From JAPOKJ01 sp031421635 (GTDB lineage Bacteria; Pseudomonadota; Gammaproteobacteria; Burkholderiales; Burkholderiaceae_E), in NCBI GenBank assembly GCA_031421635.1, contig JANOPA010000026.1, positions 1 through 64,000 on the forward strand: DNA of 64,000 bases. The letters run 5' to 3'. Shown here piece by piece: positions 33,781-42,847 of this stretch. The position numbers and the translations under genes were made by a program. The number at the start of each line of letters is the position of its first letter. Positions within the stretch are counted from its first letter, which is position 1. The notes below the pieces were generated by a model, which made no database searches, was not told the DNA's origin, and saw only the letters and a list, made by a program, of their open reading frames with translations.

Positions 33781-36078
33781 ATGGCAAGCAAGTCAACCGC
33801 AGCTCGCTCAGAGTCCGCTAGTATTTCCATCACTCGGCGCCAGTTCGGGCTTGGTGTCGCAGCCGCTTTCGCTGGACTCACCATTCGCTTCAATGTAGCC
33901 GAGGCGCAGCCCGCCGCATCCACCCCAGATTTACCCATAATGATTCGCAATAATCCGAATCTGAACGCCTGGATACGTATCGCACCCAATGGCACGATCA
34001 CTGTTTTTACAGGACGTGTCGAAATTGGTCAGGGATGTTTGACGGCCATGCGTCAAATTGCTGCGGAAGAGCTCGAGATGTCCCCGGCGGGTATAAGTTT
34101 GGTCTCGGGAGATACCGCGCTGACGCCTAACGAGGGGGTGACCTCCGGCTCTTTCGCTATCAAGCAAGGTGGGGCGGCTCTCGGCCATGCTTGTGCCGAT
34201 GCGCGTGCGACTCTAATCGCGGCTGCGGCTCAGGTGTGGCAGCTTGAGCCAGCGCTCCTTAGGGTTGAAAATGGAATCATCCTTGCGCCCAACGGCGCGA
34301 AGATGAGCTACGGTGAAGCCGCTTCGAAAGTATCCCTTAATCGAGCGGTGGATCCCGCCGCGCGTCGACTGCCAGCCGCTCAACAAAAAGTTGTTGGGAC
34401 TTCTTATCCAAGGGTAGATATTCCGGCCAAAGTCTTTGGCCAGGAAGTGTTCATCCACGATATGCGACCGGCTGGGATGTTGTTCGGCGCGATAGCACGT
34501 CCACCCAGCTATGCAGCGCGGCTGATCGCGGTGGATCTCGCGCCCATCAAAGCCATGCCGGGCGTGGTCGAGGTGGTTCGCGATGGTTCGTTTTTGGGGG
34601 TAGTAGCCCGCCGCGAAGAGCAGGCCCGCGCTGCGGCTGAACGACTAACGAAAGCGGCTCGTTGGGATAAAGGCGCTGCACTTTTTGGCGGCAAAGGTGT
34701 ATTCGATCACCTCCTGAATGCACCCTCGGAAGTGAAATTGATACACGAGGTCAAATCGACCTTGCCTGCTCCTGGTATTGCAAACAGTCATAAGGCCGAA
34801 TATCGACGTGCTTTCCAAGCTCATGCCTCAATTGGGGCAAGTTGCGCCTTGGCACACTGGGTGGATGACAAGCTCACGATTTGGTCGCATACCCAGGGGC
34901 CGTTCCCGTTGCGGGCTCACATTGCAAAGGGGCTGAAGGTGCCACCGGCCGCGATCCGCGTGATTCACGCGCAAGGCTCAGGCTGCTATGGCCACAACGG
35001 TGCCGACGACGTAGCATTTGATGCCGCTCTATTGGCTCGCGCGGTGCCAGGTCGTCCAATACGCGTGCACTGGGCCCATGAAGAAGAGATGGCCTGGGAG
35101 CCTTGGGGATCGGCGATGATTGTTCGCCTCGACGGAACGGTCACGAGTGACGGGCGTATCGACACTTGGAGCCATGATGTATGGTCTTTTCCGCACTCAA
35201 GTCGCCCCGGCCCGAGTGGAGGCATGGATGGCTGTAATCTGCGCTCGGCGTGGTACTTGGCCGATCCTGTCAAGCCCTCCAAGGCGCTTGATGGGCCTTT
35301 GCCGAATGGCGCTGCCGGGCGAAACGCAGTGCCTATTTATGCCGCGGCCAACCAGCGCATCACCACTCACTATCATCCGGAGATGCCCATCCGGACTTCG
35401 GCGCTAAGGACCTTGGGTGGATTCTTCAATGCGGTCTCGGCAGAGATGTTTATCGACGAATTGGCGGCCCAAGCGAGGCTAGATCCGGTCACTTTTCGAC
35501 TCCGCAATGTGAAAGATGATCGCTTGGTCGCCGTTCTCAAAAAAGCCGTGGAGATGTCAGGCTGGTCTCCAACTTTGGTGCAAGTGCGTAAGCCCCTGAC
35601 GCGTGAGATGCAGGGCTTCGGGGTAGGTTTGTCTCGTTATAAGAATCAAGATTCTTATGTCGCAGTGGTGGCCCAAGTCGCGGTCGATACCACTAGCGGT
35701 GCCATACGAGTGACACGACTTTGGAGTGCCACTGATACAGGGCGCACGATCAATCCTGACGGTGTCATCAATCAAATTGAAGGCGGTATGGTTCAGGCCA
35801 CGAGTTGGATTTTGATCGAAGCAGGTCGCTTCGACGAGGGCATCATGCGTTCGGTCGACTATGCCGAATACCCTATTTTGGATTACATCGACACCCCAAT
35901 GATGCAGAGTTTTCTGATTGATCGCCCGACCCTGCCTTCCCTCGGAGCGGGCGAGGGGAGTCAAGCCCCGGCCGGTGCCGCAATTGCCAATGCGATCTTC
36001 GCGGCCACGGGACGACGCATCAACGAAGTACCCTTTACAAAGGAGCGTGTCTTGGCAGGAATGAAGCTCAATGCTTGA
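33781..36078 (+). CDS. iorB: Isoquinoline 1-oxidoreductase-type large (molybdopterin) subunit
   Basis: A 765-aa molybdopterin-binding subunit. ATG 33781 gives the Tat signal ISITRRQFGLGVAAAFAGLT, so the folded complex is exported or held in the periplasm. Cofactor-binding blocks: TVFTGRVEIGQGCLTAMRQI, GSGCYGHNGADDVAFDAAL and the terminal PSLGAGEGSQAPAGAAIANA with the catalytic Glu motif GEGSQ. IorB-type proteins hydroxylate N-heteroaromatics or oxidise aldehydes. It forms an operon with iorA upstream and an amidohydrolase downstream, whose start overlaps its stop by 8 bp. Confidence 0.9.
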   Translation: MASKSTAARSESASISITRRQFGLGVAAAFAGLTIRFNVAEAQPAASTPDLPIMIRNNPNLNAWIRIAPNGTITVFTGRVEIGQGCLTAMRQIAAEELEMSPAGISLVSGDTALTPNEGVTSGSFAIKQGGAALGHACADARATLIAAAAQVWQLEPALLRVENGIILAPNGAKMSYGEAASKVSLNRAVDPAARRLPAAQQKVVGTSYPRVDIPAKVFGQEVFIHDMRPAGMLFGAIARPPSYAARLIAVDLAPIKAMPGVVEVVRDGSFLGVVARREEQARAAAERLTKAARWDKGAALFGGKGVFDHLLNAPSEVKLIHEVKSTLPAPGIANSHKAEYRRAFQAHASIGASCALAHWVDDKLTIWSHTQGPFPLRAHIAKGLKVPPAAIRVIHAQGSGCYGHNGADDVAFDAALLARAVPGRPIRVHWAHEEEMAWEPWGSAMIVRLDGTVTSDGRIDTWSHDVWSFPHSSRPGPSGGMDGCNLRSAWYLADPVKPSKALDGPLPNGAAGRNAVPIYAAANQRITTHYHPEMPIRTSALRTLGGFFNAVSAEMFIDELAAQARLDPVTFRLRNVKDDRLVAVLKKAVEMSGWSPTLVQVRKPLTREMQGFGVGLSRYKNQDSYVAVVAQVAVDTTSGAIRVTRLWSATDTGRTINPDGVINQIEGGMVQATSWILIEAGRFDEGIMRSVDYAEYPILDYIDTPMMQSFLIDRPTLPSLGAGEGSQAPAGAAIANAIFAATGRRINEVPFTKERVLAGMKLNA

Positions 36079-37219
36079 CTTAAAGGCAAACTCACAGCAA
36101 GGCTATCGGCCTGTTGGGAACTGTTGTGAGGGTCACATACCTAAGCAAGGTGCCCTCGACACGCCTAGGCGGCATTTTCTCTCGAAGCTAGGGACCTTAA
36201 GTCTGGCCGCCGCGGGTATCGAGGCAATGGCGCAAGCGACCACAGCTTCACTGGCCTCGACGGCCTCGACGGCAAGCGCAGCCGAAACGGCGCCCCATCG
36301 CATTGACATTCATCATCACTTTTCTCCGCCGCAGTGGATTGCGGAAGTTAAAAACCGAGAGCTCTTGCAGCGCGCCAACGCCCAGTGGACCCCGGCTCGC
36401 TCCATCGAAGACATGGATCAAGCCGGCGTCGCGAGTGCGATGCTTTCGATCACCAATCCGGGATTATGGTTTGGGGATCGTCAGGTGACCCGACGGCTAG
36501 TGCGTGAGTGCAATGACTACGGCGCCACGCTTGTGCAGCGCTACCCAAAAAGGTTTGGCCTCTTTGCTGCGCTACCTTTGCCGGACGTTGAAGCGTGCCT
36601 GCGTGAGATTGACTATGCCTACGACACTTTAAAAGCAGACGGCATGCACTTGTTTACGAGCTATGGCGACCTTTGGTTGGGGGATGCTTCATTTATGCCG
36701 GTCATGGAGGCTTTGAATCAACGCAAAGCCGTGGTTCATGTGCATCCCACCGCCGCGAATTGCTGTAAGAATCTCGTGCCTGATGTTCCACCGGGAATCA
36801 TGGAGTATGGTGCCGACACTACACGCGCCATGCTAGGCGTGATGTTCAGTGGCACGGCGACGCGCTTTCCCGATATTCGCTTCATTTGGTCCCATGCTGG
36901 CGGGACGACGCCTTTTCTGGTCGGCCGCATTGAGCGTGGGGCGCAAGCCTTGAAAGGCCGAGAGACTCGGTTACCCAAAGGCGCAGTTCATGAGCTCAAG
37001 AAGTTCTACTACGATTTGGCCGGTGCGAGTAACGCCGGGGCAGTGTCGTCCTTACTGCAACTGGTCAGTCACGAGCGCGTTTTATTCGGCACAGATTTTC
37101 CGCCAGCCGGGCCCAGTGTGGACGTGGTTCGCAGCTTGGCGGGTTTAGGCTTTAGTCCGCTCGAGCTGCGCGCCATCGAGCGCGACAATGCCGTTCGATT
37201 GCTACCGCGCCTAGGCTAA
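36071..37219 (+). CDS. Amidohydrolase family protein, exported
   Basis: A 382-aa member of the amidohydrolase_2 (ACMSD-like) family. It opens with a probable Tat signal (TPRRHFLSKLGTLSLAAAGI). The metal motif RIDIHHHFSPPQWIAEV, then SYGDLWLGDASFMPV, AVVHVHPTAANCC, FIWSHAGGTTPFLVGRIE and RVLFGTDFPPAGPSVDV give the expected His and Asp ligands. Such enzymes are decarboxylases or hydrolases of ring-cleavage products. Overlapping iorB by 8 bp, it probably acts on the product of the IorAB reaction or on a related ring compound. Confidence 0.88.
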   Translation: MLDLKANSQQGYRPVGNCCEGHIPKQGALDTPRRHFLSKLGTLSLAAAGIEAMAQATTASLASTASTASAAETAPHRIDIHHHFSPPQWIAEVKNRELLQRANAQWTPARSIEDMDQAGVASAMLSITNPGLWFGDRQVTRRLVRECNDYGATLVQRYPKRFGLFAALPLPDVEACLREIDYAYDTLKADGMHLFTSYGDLWLGDASFMPVMEALNQRKAVVHVHPTAANCCKNLVPDVPPGIMEYGADTTRAMLGVMFSGTATRFPDIRFIWSHAGGTTPFLVGRIERGAQALKGRETRLPKGAVHELKKFYYDLAGASNAGAVSSLLQLVSHERVLFGTDFPPAGPSVDVVRSLAGLGFSPLELRAIERDNAVRLLPRLG

Positions 37220-37272
37220 ATCAAGGTGCCGGGTCGGCGCACACGAGGAAGTGCGCAACGGTCAGCGAGAAA

Positions 37273-38136
37273 TTAGAAAAACGCCATAGTTCTTACTTCA
37301 ATACTTTCTCGCTTAAGAGCATCTACCGGTGTCGTTGGATCTTCAAAGGCGCTATGACCCATAAAGCGAGCACGACCATCGGTCTCTGAGTCATAAGTTT
37401 TAAGTATGAGTGCTTGATCTGGCTCCATCCTTGGAAAGTAGTACCAACGATGCGAAGGTGAATAGCGCATCACGTAAATTTCACCCGTGCGCTCGCGATA
37501 CTTCAGCTCCATTCTCAGCATGTCTTCATCGGCGTCGGTGGTGGCATCGCACATCGCTAAAGGAAGCTCGTCGACCCGGCGGTAGAGAGGTTTCCAGACA
37601 TTGAAGAAAGCAACACGCTTTTGAAGGAGTTGATCGGCTTCTAGAGGTAACAAATCCTGTACTCGCTGGGGGCCGGATTTGACGGTGTAGTCGCTATGCA
37701 CCAGCATCACTGCGGGTCGCTGGACGGTGGTCTGTGCCTTGAGATCGGCTGGAAGGCGCTTACGGATCGTGTGATCGAAAACTTCGACCCGTTTTGCTCC
37801 TGTATGCGCTTTGACAAAGTCGACGATCTGAGCGTAGAAGTGACTCTTGATCGCCTCGTCGTTCTCAAATTGATCGAACTTAGCGGCGAACGCCTTCAAC
37901 TCGAACCCTTCGCGGTCGACCGAGAATTGGTCAACCCTCGGCCAAGCGTCGTAAATCTTGACTTCCTGGCTGTCGGTGCCCGGCGGGTTGAACTCCACAG
38001 GGGTATCCGGTTCGTAGAAGTAATAGTCCGGCGGACGACCATTGTCCACCGAATAATTCACGGTCGATTTTACGAACCCAAGCGCATCGCTTGGGTCACC
38101 CTTCAACGCAGAGTTCTTTGTTGATGTGTTCTGCAT
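37273..38136 (-). CDS. CmcJ/NvfI-like oxidoreductase
   Basis: A 287-aa protein of the CmcJ/AsaB family, whose members include Fe(II)/2-oxoglutarate-like oxygenases (some are named methyltransferases). Blocks: AKRVEVFDHTIRKR with a possible metal His, PAVMLVHSDYTVKSGPQRV, VAFFNVWKPLYRRVDELPLA and GEIYVMRYSPSHRWYYFPRM, with the later GHSAFEDPTTPVDALKRESI. It ends with a conserved RTMAFF. The substrate is unknown; relatives occur in secondary metabolism and xenobiotic degradation. It lies 5 bp downstream of the GST gene, so the two form an operon, divergent from a LysR gene. Confidence 0.78.
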   Translation of the reverse strand: MQNTSTKNSALKGDPSDALGFVKSTVNYSVDNGRPPDYYFYEPDTPVEFNPPGTDSQEVKIYDAWPRVDQFSVDREGFELKAFAAKFDQFENDEAIKSHFYAQIVDFVKAHTGAKRVEVFDHTIRKRLPADLKAQTTVQRPAVMLVHSDYTVKSGPQRVQDLLPLEADQLLQKRVAFFNVWKPLYRRVDELPLAMCDATTDADEDMLRMELKYRERTGEIYVMRYSPSHRWYYFPRMEPDQALILKTYDSETDGRARFMGHSAFEDPTTPVDALKRESIEVRTMAFF

Positions 38137-38141
38137 ACTAC

Positions 38142-38786
38142 TTAGGCCGCCTTACTCAAGGTGAATCCGGGCCCGACATAGGTGCTATCCCAGCAGGCTA
38201 GTTTTTCGACATTCTGGGTCATCCAACGTTTTAGGTTTGGATGGCCGTCCAAGGGCAATTGCTGGTAGGGGTGAAGATGGATTGGCGCCGCAACAGCGAT
38301 ATCGGCAATGGTGACGGTGGGACCGGCGAGCCATTCGCTCTTGGCCAACCGCGCGTCGAGAATACTCGCGAGCTTGTTGAAATTCTCCGTCTGGGCTTGC
38401 AGAATCGCTGGGTCTGGTTGAGCATTCAGGAGAGGTTTAACGCAGTTCTCGACCAGATACACGTAAGTACTCGGGAACCAGCTCGAGGACTCCCAAAGCA
38501 ACCAGCGATTAATGTCGGCGCGAGTCTTGAGTTCAGTTGGATAAAACGCAGTCTTACCGTATTTATCTGCAGCATAGGCCAGGATAGCGTTGGATTCCCA
38601 GAGCACAAAATCGCCATCGACCAGGGAAGGCATGGAGGCATTCGGGTTGATCGACGTATAGCTCGGCGACTTTTGTTCACCGGTGAAGTAGTCCACATGC
38701 ACTCGTTCGTAAGGAACGCCCATCAGTTGCAAACCAGCCAGCACTTTGCGGCAATTGACGGTAATGGGATCGGCATAAATTTTCAT
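38142..38786 (-). CDS. Glutathione S-transferase family protein
   Basis: A 214-aa GST. The N-terminal thioredoxin-like domain begins KIYADPITVNCRKVLAGLQL (SxN/TCRK-type active-site strand), followed by SINPNASMPSLVDGDFVLWE and SNAILAYAADKYGK, the Pro and Glu-Ser glutathione-binding motifs. The C-terminal helical domain includes WLAGPTVTIADIAVAAPIHL. It conjugates or binds glutathione, probably in detoxification or ring-compound degradation. It precedes the CmcJ-like gene on the same strand and is divergent from the LysR at 39001. Confidence 0.9.
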   Translation of the reverse strand: MKIYADPITVNCRKVLAGLQLMGVPYERVHVDYFTGEQKSPSYTSINPNASMPSLVDGDFVLWESNAILAYAADKYGKTAFYPTELKTRADINRWLLWESSSWFPSTYVYLVENCVKPLLNAQPDPAILQAQTENFNKLASILDARLAKSEWLAGPTVTIADIAVAAPIHLHPYQQLPLDGHPNLKRWMTQNVEKLACWDSTYVGPGFTLSKAA

Positions 38787-39000
38787 TAAGACTCCTCCGG
38801 GGCGTAGGGCCCACTAATGTTGAACTTGCTTTGACTGCTTACGGGTAGGACTACTCGCCCAACCTCCTAGACTACCGCTACCTCAATGGCCCGATACACC
38901 CGTTTCCGAACCTACGGCCGATTGAGAGTATGAGGTTATCGTATGATTCGGAGCGAAACAACAGGCTGATTGCAAACGATCGGTTCTTGAAGTGGAAACG

Positions 39001-39903
39001 ATGAATATTTCGACCGATATGTTGCAAGCCTTTGTGAAGGTTGCCGACCGGCTCAGCGTGAGCGCTGCTGCGGTGGATCTGGGCGTGGGTAAGGGGGTAG
39101 TTAGTAAGCGTCTCGCTCAGCTTGAGGAGGCGGTCAAGGCAACGCTTCTTACGCGCAATAGTCGAAAACTCTCTCTTACTCCTGCGGGTCAGGTTTATAT
39201 CGAGTTTGCTCGCCGTGCAATTGATGCAGTGCAACTTGCCGACGAGGGCCTACGCGCTTTACGAACTGTGCCGACTGGGCAAATTCGCGTAACTGCGCCA
39301 GTGTCTTGGGGGTTTCGCGCCCTGGGGAAGGCCATCCCCTGTTTTTTAGCGCGCTACCCTGAGATCGAAATTGAATTGATTTTGCAAGACCGTATGCTCG
39401 ATATTGCGGGCGAGGGCGTTGACATCGGTTTGCGAATGACGGCTATGCCTGCGCCGGATTTGGTATCGATCCCCATCGCGAAGGTCGACTGGTTGATGTG
39501 TGCCTCGCCCAGTTATCTGGCGACTGCCGGTGAACCGCATTCACCAAGTGAACTAGAACATCATCCTTGCATGAATTACTGGAGCGCTCAGGCCGATGAC
39601 GCATGGCATTTGCGACGCAACGAAGAAGACTTAAGAATTCGTGTTCGCAACCGGTATCGCGCCAATAATCCAGAGGTGATTGTTGATGCGGCGGTGGCCG
39701 GCCAAGGTATCGCATTGTTGCCGCTCTATTGTTGTCGCGAAGAAATTGCCGCGGGTCAGTTGCTGCCAATTCTGGCGGATTGGTCACCGATCACTAAATT
39801 TGGTCACCAAGTGACGGCAGTGATTGCACCAGATCGTATCGGGTTTTCGCGTAATCAAGCATTCCTTCAGTTTTTGAAAGAGCATTTTGGCTCCGAAATT
39901 TAA
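39001..39903 (+). CDS. LysR-family transcriptional regulator
   Basis: A 300-aa regulator. Helix-turn-helix: MLQAFVKVADRLSVSAAAVD and LGVGKGVVSKRLAQLEEAVK, with the recognition helix carrying SKRLAQLE. The effector domain includes GQIRVTAPVSWGFRALGKAI and DIGLRMTAMPAPDLVSIPI, typical of the CrgA/DsdC-like branch. A GTG three codons upstream at 38992 is an alternative start. It is divergent from the GST/CmcJ operon (gap ~215 bp), which it probably controls. The gene overlaps the convergent CinA-like gene by 4 bp. Confidence 0.9.
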   Translation: MNISTDMLQAFVKVADRLSVSAAAVDLGVGKGVVSKRLAQLEEAVKATLLTRNSRKLSLTPAGQVYIEFARRAIDAVQLADEGLRALRTVPTGQIRVTAPVSWGFRALGKAIPCFLARYPEIEIELILQDRMLDIAGEGVDIGLRMTAMPAPDLVSIPIAKVDWLMCASPSYLATAGEPHSPSELEHHPCMNYWSAQADDAWHLRRNEEDLRIRVRNRYRANNPEVIVDAAVAGQGIALLPLYCCREEIAAGQLLPILADWSPITKFGHQVTAVIAPDRIGFSRNQAFLQFLKEHFGSEI

Positions 39904-40670
39904 ATGGAGCTTTCTTTAGCTTCTTCGGGTGTTCCGCCTAAGTCAATAATCATCTGCATGACCTCTTGACGCGTCGCTTCCAAGTCGGCCTCGACACTAC
40001 CGCGCATCACTAAGGTGGTGCCGTATTGATCGTTGCGGTGAAAAGGATAGCTACCGAGATCGATATGGGGGTACTTTTGTTGAATTTCGCCGAGACGGCG
40101 GGCCACATGGCTCTCCGGAAGGTAGGCCGTGACTGAGCGAGATTGAATCGTTTCACCGCGGCGTAATAGGCCCTCTAATGAGCCAATCATGGCTTGCATG
40201 ACCTGCGGAATGCCTGCCATCACGTACACGTTCTCAATAAAGAAACCATGAGGGCCAAAAGGGTTTCTGATCAAACCTCCCCCTTTTGGAATTCGGGCCA
40301 TCCGCATGCGCATTTCCATGATGTCTGGTGGCGGCTCGCGTCGTCTTAAAATGTCGGCAATCTCTTCGTTGATCACCAGTGGCACGCCGAAGGCTTTGGC
40401 GATACAGTCGGCCGTAATATCGTCATGGGTTGGGCCGATGCCGCCGGTGGTGAAAACATAATCGTACCGAGACCGTAAAGCATTTACTGCTGTAACGATC
40501 TCAGCCTCTACGTCGGGAACCACGCGGTTCTCGCGGATTTGGATGCCATATTCGTTCAGTTTCTTGGCGAGGTAGGCAAGATTGGTGTCTTGGGTGCGAC
40601 CGGACAAGATCTCATTGCCGATAATCAGTACGCCGGCTGTCACGCGGGTAGAAGGTTGGTTCATAGGCAT
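39900..40670 (-). CDS. CinA-like MoCF-domain protein
   Basis: A 256-aa protein consisting of a molybdopterin-binding (MoCF/MogA-like) domain as in the N-terminal half of competence/damage-inducible protein CinA. Motifs: AGVLIIGNEILSGRTQDTN, YVFTTGGIGPTHDDITADCI and NVYVMAGIPQVMQAMI. The C-terminal nicotinamide-nucleotide amidase domain is absent, which is common in this short proteobacterial form. It may bind molybdopterin or hydrolyse nucleotides such as ADP-ribose. The promoter region is shared with the SDR gene. The presence of molybdenum enzymes in the window is suggestive but not proof of a link. Confidence 0.88.
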   Translation of the reverse strand: MPMNQPSTRVTAGVLIIGNEILSGRTQDTNLAYLAKKLNEYGIQIRENRVVPDVEAEIVTAVNALRSRYDYVFTTGGIGPTHDDITADCIAKAFGVPLVINEEIADILRRREPPPDIMEMRMRMARIPKGGGLIRNPFGPHGFFIENVYVMAGIPQVMQAMIGSLEGLLRRGETIQSRSVTAYLPESHVARRLGEIQQKYPHIDLGSYPFHRNDQYGTTLVMRGSVEADLEATRQEVMQMIIDLGGTPEEAKESSI

Positions 40671-40768
40671 GAAAAGCGGTCCGTGGGAGTGGAGGGTGAT
40701 CGAAGCAATCGTACCATTGCGCTATCGACGGTGCTTGTCGAATTCATTTAATTTTTGAGGAGAATCCT

Positions 40769-41533
40769 TTGCGTGATTTAAAAGGCAAAGTGGCTTGGGT
40801 CACGGGTGCAGGTTCGGGCATTGGTGCTGGCGCGGCACTAGCCTACGGTGAAGCGGGGATGCGCGTCGTTTTGTCTGGCCGTCGGGAAAAAGAACTTAAG
40901 CTTATTGCGGATCAAATTTTAGCCAAGGGTGGGCAAGCACGTATTGCACAGCTTGATGTGACCGATGCTGCTGCGGCTCAGTTGGTCGCGCAGGGGATTG
41001 TCCAACAGGAGGGGAGGCTTGACGTACTGGTGAACAGTGCTGGCGTAAACGTTGTCAAGCGTAACTGGAAGCATCTGTCACGCAGTGACTGGGATCAGGT
41101 CGTCAATATTGATCTCAATGGTGCTTTTTATTGCTGCCATGCAGTGCTGCCTTTATTGCGCAAGCAAGGAGAGGGCTTGATCATCAATATTTCCTCCTGG
41201 GCTGGGCGCCATGTCAGCACGCTGACAGGTCCGGCGTACAGTGCTGCCAAGTTTGCCTTGAATGCGATGACTGAAAGCCTCAACATAGAGGAGGGAATTA
41301 ACGGTATTCGCGCGACCGCCGTATGCCCTGGAGAAGTCGCGACACCCATTTTAGACAAGCGCCCGATCCCTGTTTCCGCTGAGGATCGAGCTCGTATGGT
41401 GCAGCCTCAGGATTGCGGCGATTTGTTACTCTTTCTTGCACGCATGCCAGTGCATGTGTGTATTAACGACGTCACCATTAGCCCGGCCTGGAACCGTGGT
41501 TACATCGCGCAGGCGAAGGCCATTCCGGAGTAA
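40769..41533 (+). CDS. Short-chain dehydrogenase/reductase (SDR)
   Basis: A 254-aa classical SDR starting from TTG 40769 after TTTTTGAGGAGAATCC (GAGGAG ribosome-binding site). Cofactor motif VTGAGSGIGAGAALAYGEAG, NNAG-equivalent LVNSAGVN, the catalytic Ser in IINISSWAGR and YSAAKFALNAM with the YxxxK pair. An acidic or basic switch residue (SGRREKE) suggests NADP. Substrate unknown. It stands alone between the CinA-like gene and the Bug receptor gene and probably has its own promoter. Confidence 0.92.
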   Translation: MRDLKGKVAWVTGAGSGIGAGAALAYGEAGMRVVLSGRREKELKLIADQILAKGGQARIAQLDVTDAAAAQLVAQGIVQQEGRLDVLVNSAGVNVVKRNWKHLSRSDWDQVVNIDLNGAFYCCHAVLPLLRKQGEGLIINISSWAGRHVSTLTGPAYSAAKFALNAMTESLNIEEGINGIRATAVCPGEVATPILDKRPIPVSAEDRARMVQPQDCGDLLLFLARMPVHVCINDVTISPAWNRGYIAQAKAIPE

Positions 41534-41616
41534 GGCCGCAGTAGGTGAAGCGTGGCTGACGAGTGCTTCGGTCTTTCTCCAAAGTGGAGACATGACGGCA
41601 AATCGCGCGAGTGCGT

Positions 41617-42597
41617 CTAGTTGACTGTGGCGCCTGAATCCTTGACCACCTTGCCCCAGCGCACAATCTCGGTTTTGATAAAGGCATCGAGCTGTTCAGG
41701 CGTGGATCCTACGATATCGTATCCGGCGGCCTCTATTCGCGACTTGACTTCAGGTGTACGCATCGCTTTAATGATCTCGGCATTGAGCTTTTGAATGATG
41801 GGAGCGGGTGTCGCCGCCGCGGCCAAAACGGCATACCACACCGAGACATCAAAGTTTTTGACGCCGGATTCATGTACTGTCGGTACTTCCGGGAGTACTT
41901 TTGAGCGATTGAGCGTCGTCACCGCGATAGCGCGGAATTTGCCGCCTTGAATCTGGGGAAGCGAGGACGAAAGTGAGTCAAACATAAAGTCGACTTCCCG
42001 ACCCAGAAGGCCAATGATTGCTGGCCCACTGCCCTTGTAAGGTACGTGGGTCATTTCAAGGCCCACGACCGACTTAAAATACTCCACGGAAAGATGGCTG
42101 GTATTGCCAGGGCCAGCAGAGGCGAAATTGAGTTTTCCAGGGTTGGCCTTGGCGGTGGCGATCAAATCATTAATGGTACGAATCGGTGACTGTGCGGGTA
42201 CGACCACGACCAAGGGTAAGGTCGCCGCTAGGGTAATGGAGGCGAAGTCCTTGACCGTGTCGTATGGAAGCTTCGGCATGAGGGTGGCGTTAATGGCGTG
42301 CGCCGACAACATCATGATAATGCTTTGGCCGTCTGGAGGTGACTTAGCCACCATATCGGCGGCAATCGTGGTTCCTCCACCCGGCTTGAAATCAATAAAG
42401 ACGGATTGCCCGAGGTTCTTACTCATTTCAACCACGATGGGGCGGGCCAGAATTTCTGAACTTCCGCCTGGTGGGTAAGGCATGATGAAACGAATCGGTT
42501 TGGAGGGATAGGCTTGTGCCTGGACGCCTGTGGTCGCGAAGCAACCAGTCGCAACGCCGACGCTTGCGGCAAGGAGCAATTTACGGCGGGTGTTCAT
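41617..42597 (-). CDS. Tripartite tricarboxylate transporter (Bug/TctC) binding protein
   Basis: A 326-aa periplasmic receptor. ATG 42597 gives the signal NTRRKLLLAASVGVATGCFA with cleavage near VQAQA. The mature sequence YPSKPIRFIMPYPPGGSSEI and FIDFKPGGGTTIAADMVAKS are hallmarks of the Bug family, expanded in Burkholderiales, which bind carboxylates or aromatic acids for import by TctAB membrane proteins. No tctA/tctB is adjacent, so it is one of the many orphan receptors. It is divergent from the acyl-CoA ligase at 42848, which may activate the acid it captures. Confidence 0.93.
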   Translation of the reverse strand: MNTRRKLLLAASVGVATGCFATTGVQAQAYPSKPIRFIMPYPPGGSSEILARPIVVEMSKNLGQSVFIDFKPGGGTTIAADMVAKSPPDGQSIIMMLSAHAINATLMPKLPYDTVKDFASITLAATLPLVVVVPAQSPIRTINDLIATAKANPGKLNFASAGPGNTSHLSVEYFKSVVGLEMTHVPYKGSGPAIIGLLGREVDFMFDSLSSSLPQIQGGKFRAIAVTTLNRSKVLPEVPTVHESGVKNFDVSVWYAVLAAAATPAPIIQKLNAEIIKAMRTPEVKSRIEAAGYDIVGSTPEQLDAFIKTEIVRWGKVVKDSGATVN

Positions 42598-42847
42598 GGG
42601 GTCTCCAAGAATATTTAACAGGCGCTGGGCCGGAAAGATATTATGCGACAGATTTCTCGTTTCATGCACGGCTCCTTCCGAGCCGCCCGCTCAGAAACCT
42701 GTTGACCGATGGCCGTAGTGTTTAATCCTATCGGTTTCGAAACTCAAGCTGGTTGAGACAGTTGTGTTCTACTTCGGCGTGACGATCCACTAATTATTTG
42801 GGTGGTGACTTACCACACTAGGTTTTGGTAATTTTGAGGTGTTGTGA

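Noticed and set aside
37236..37256. GCGCAC/GTGCGC hairpin between convergent genes
   Set aside because: Located where a terminator is expected but lacks a T-run on either strand; too weak to call.
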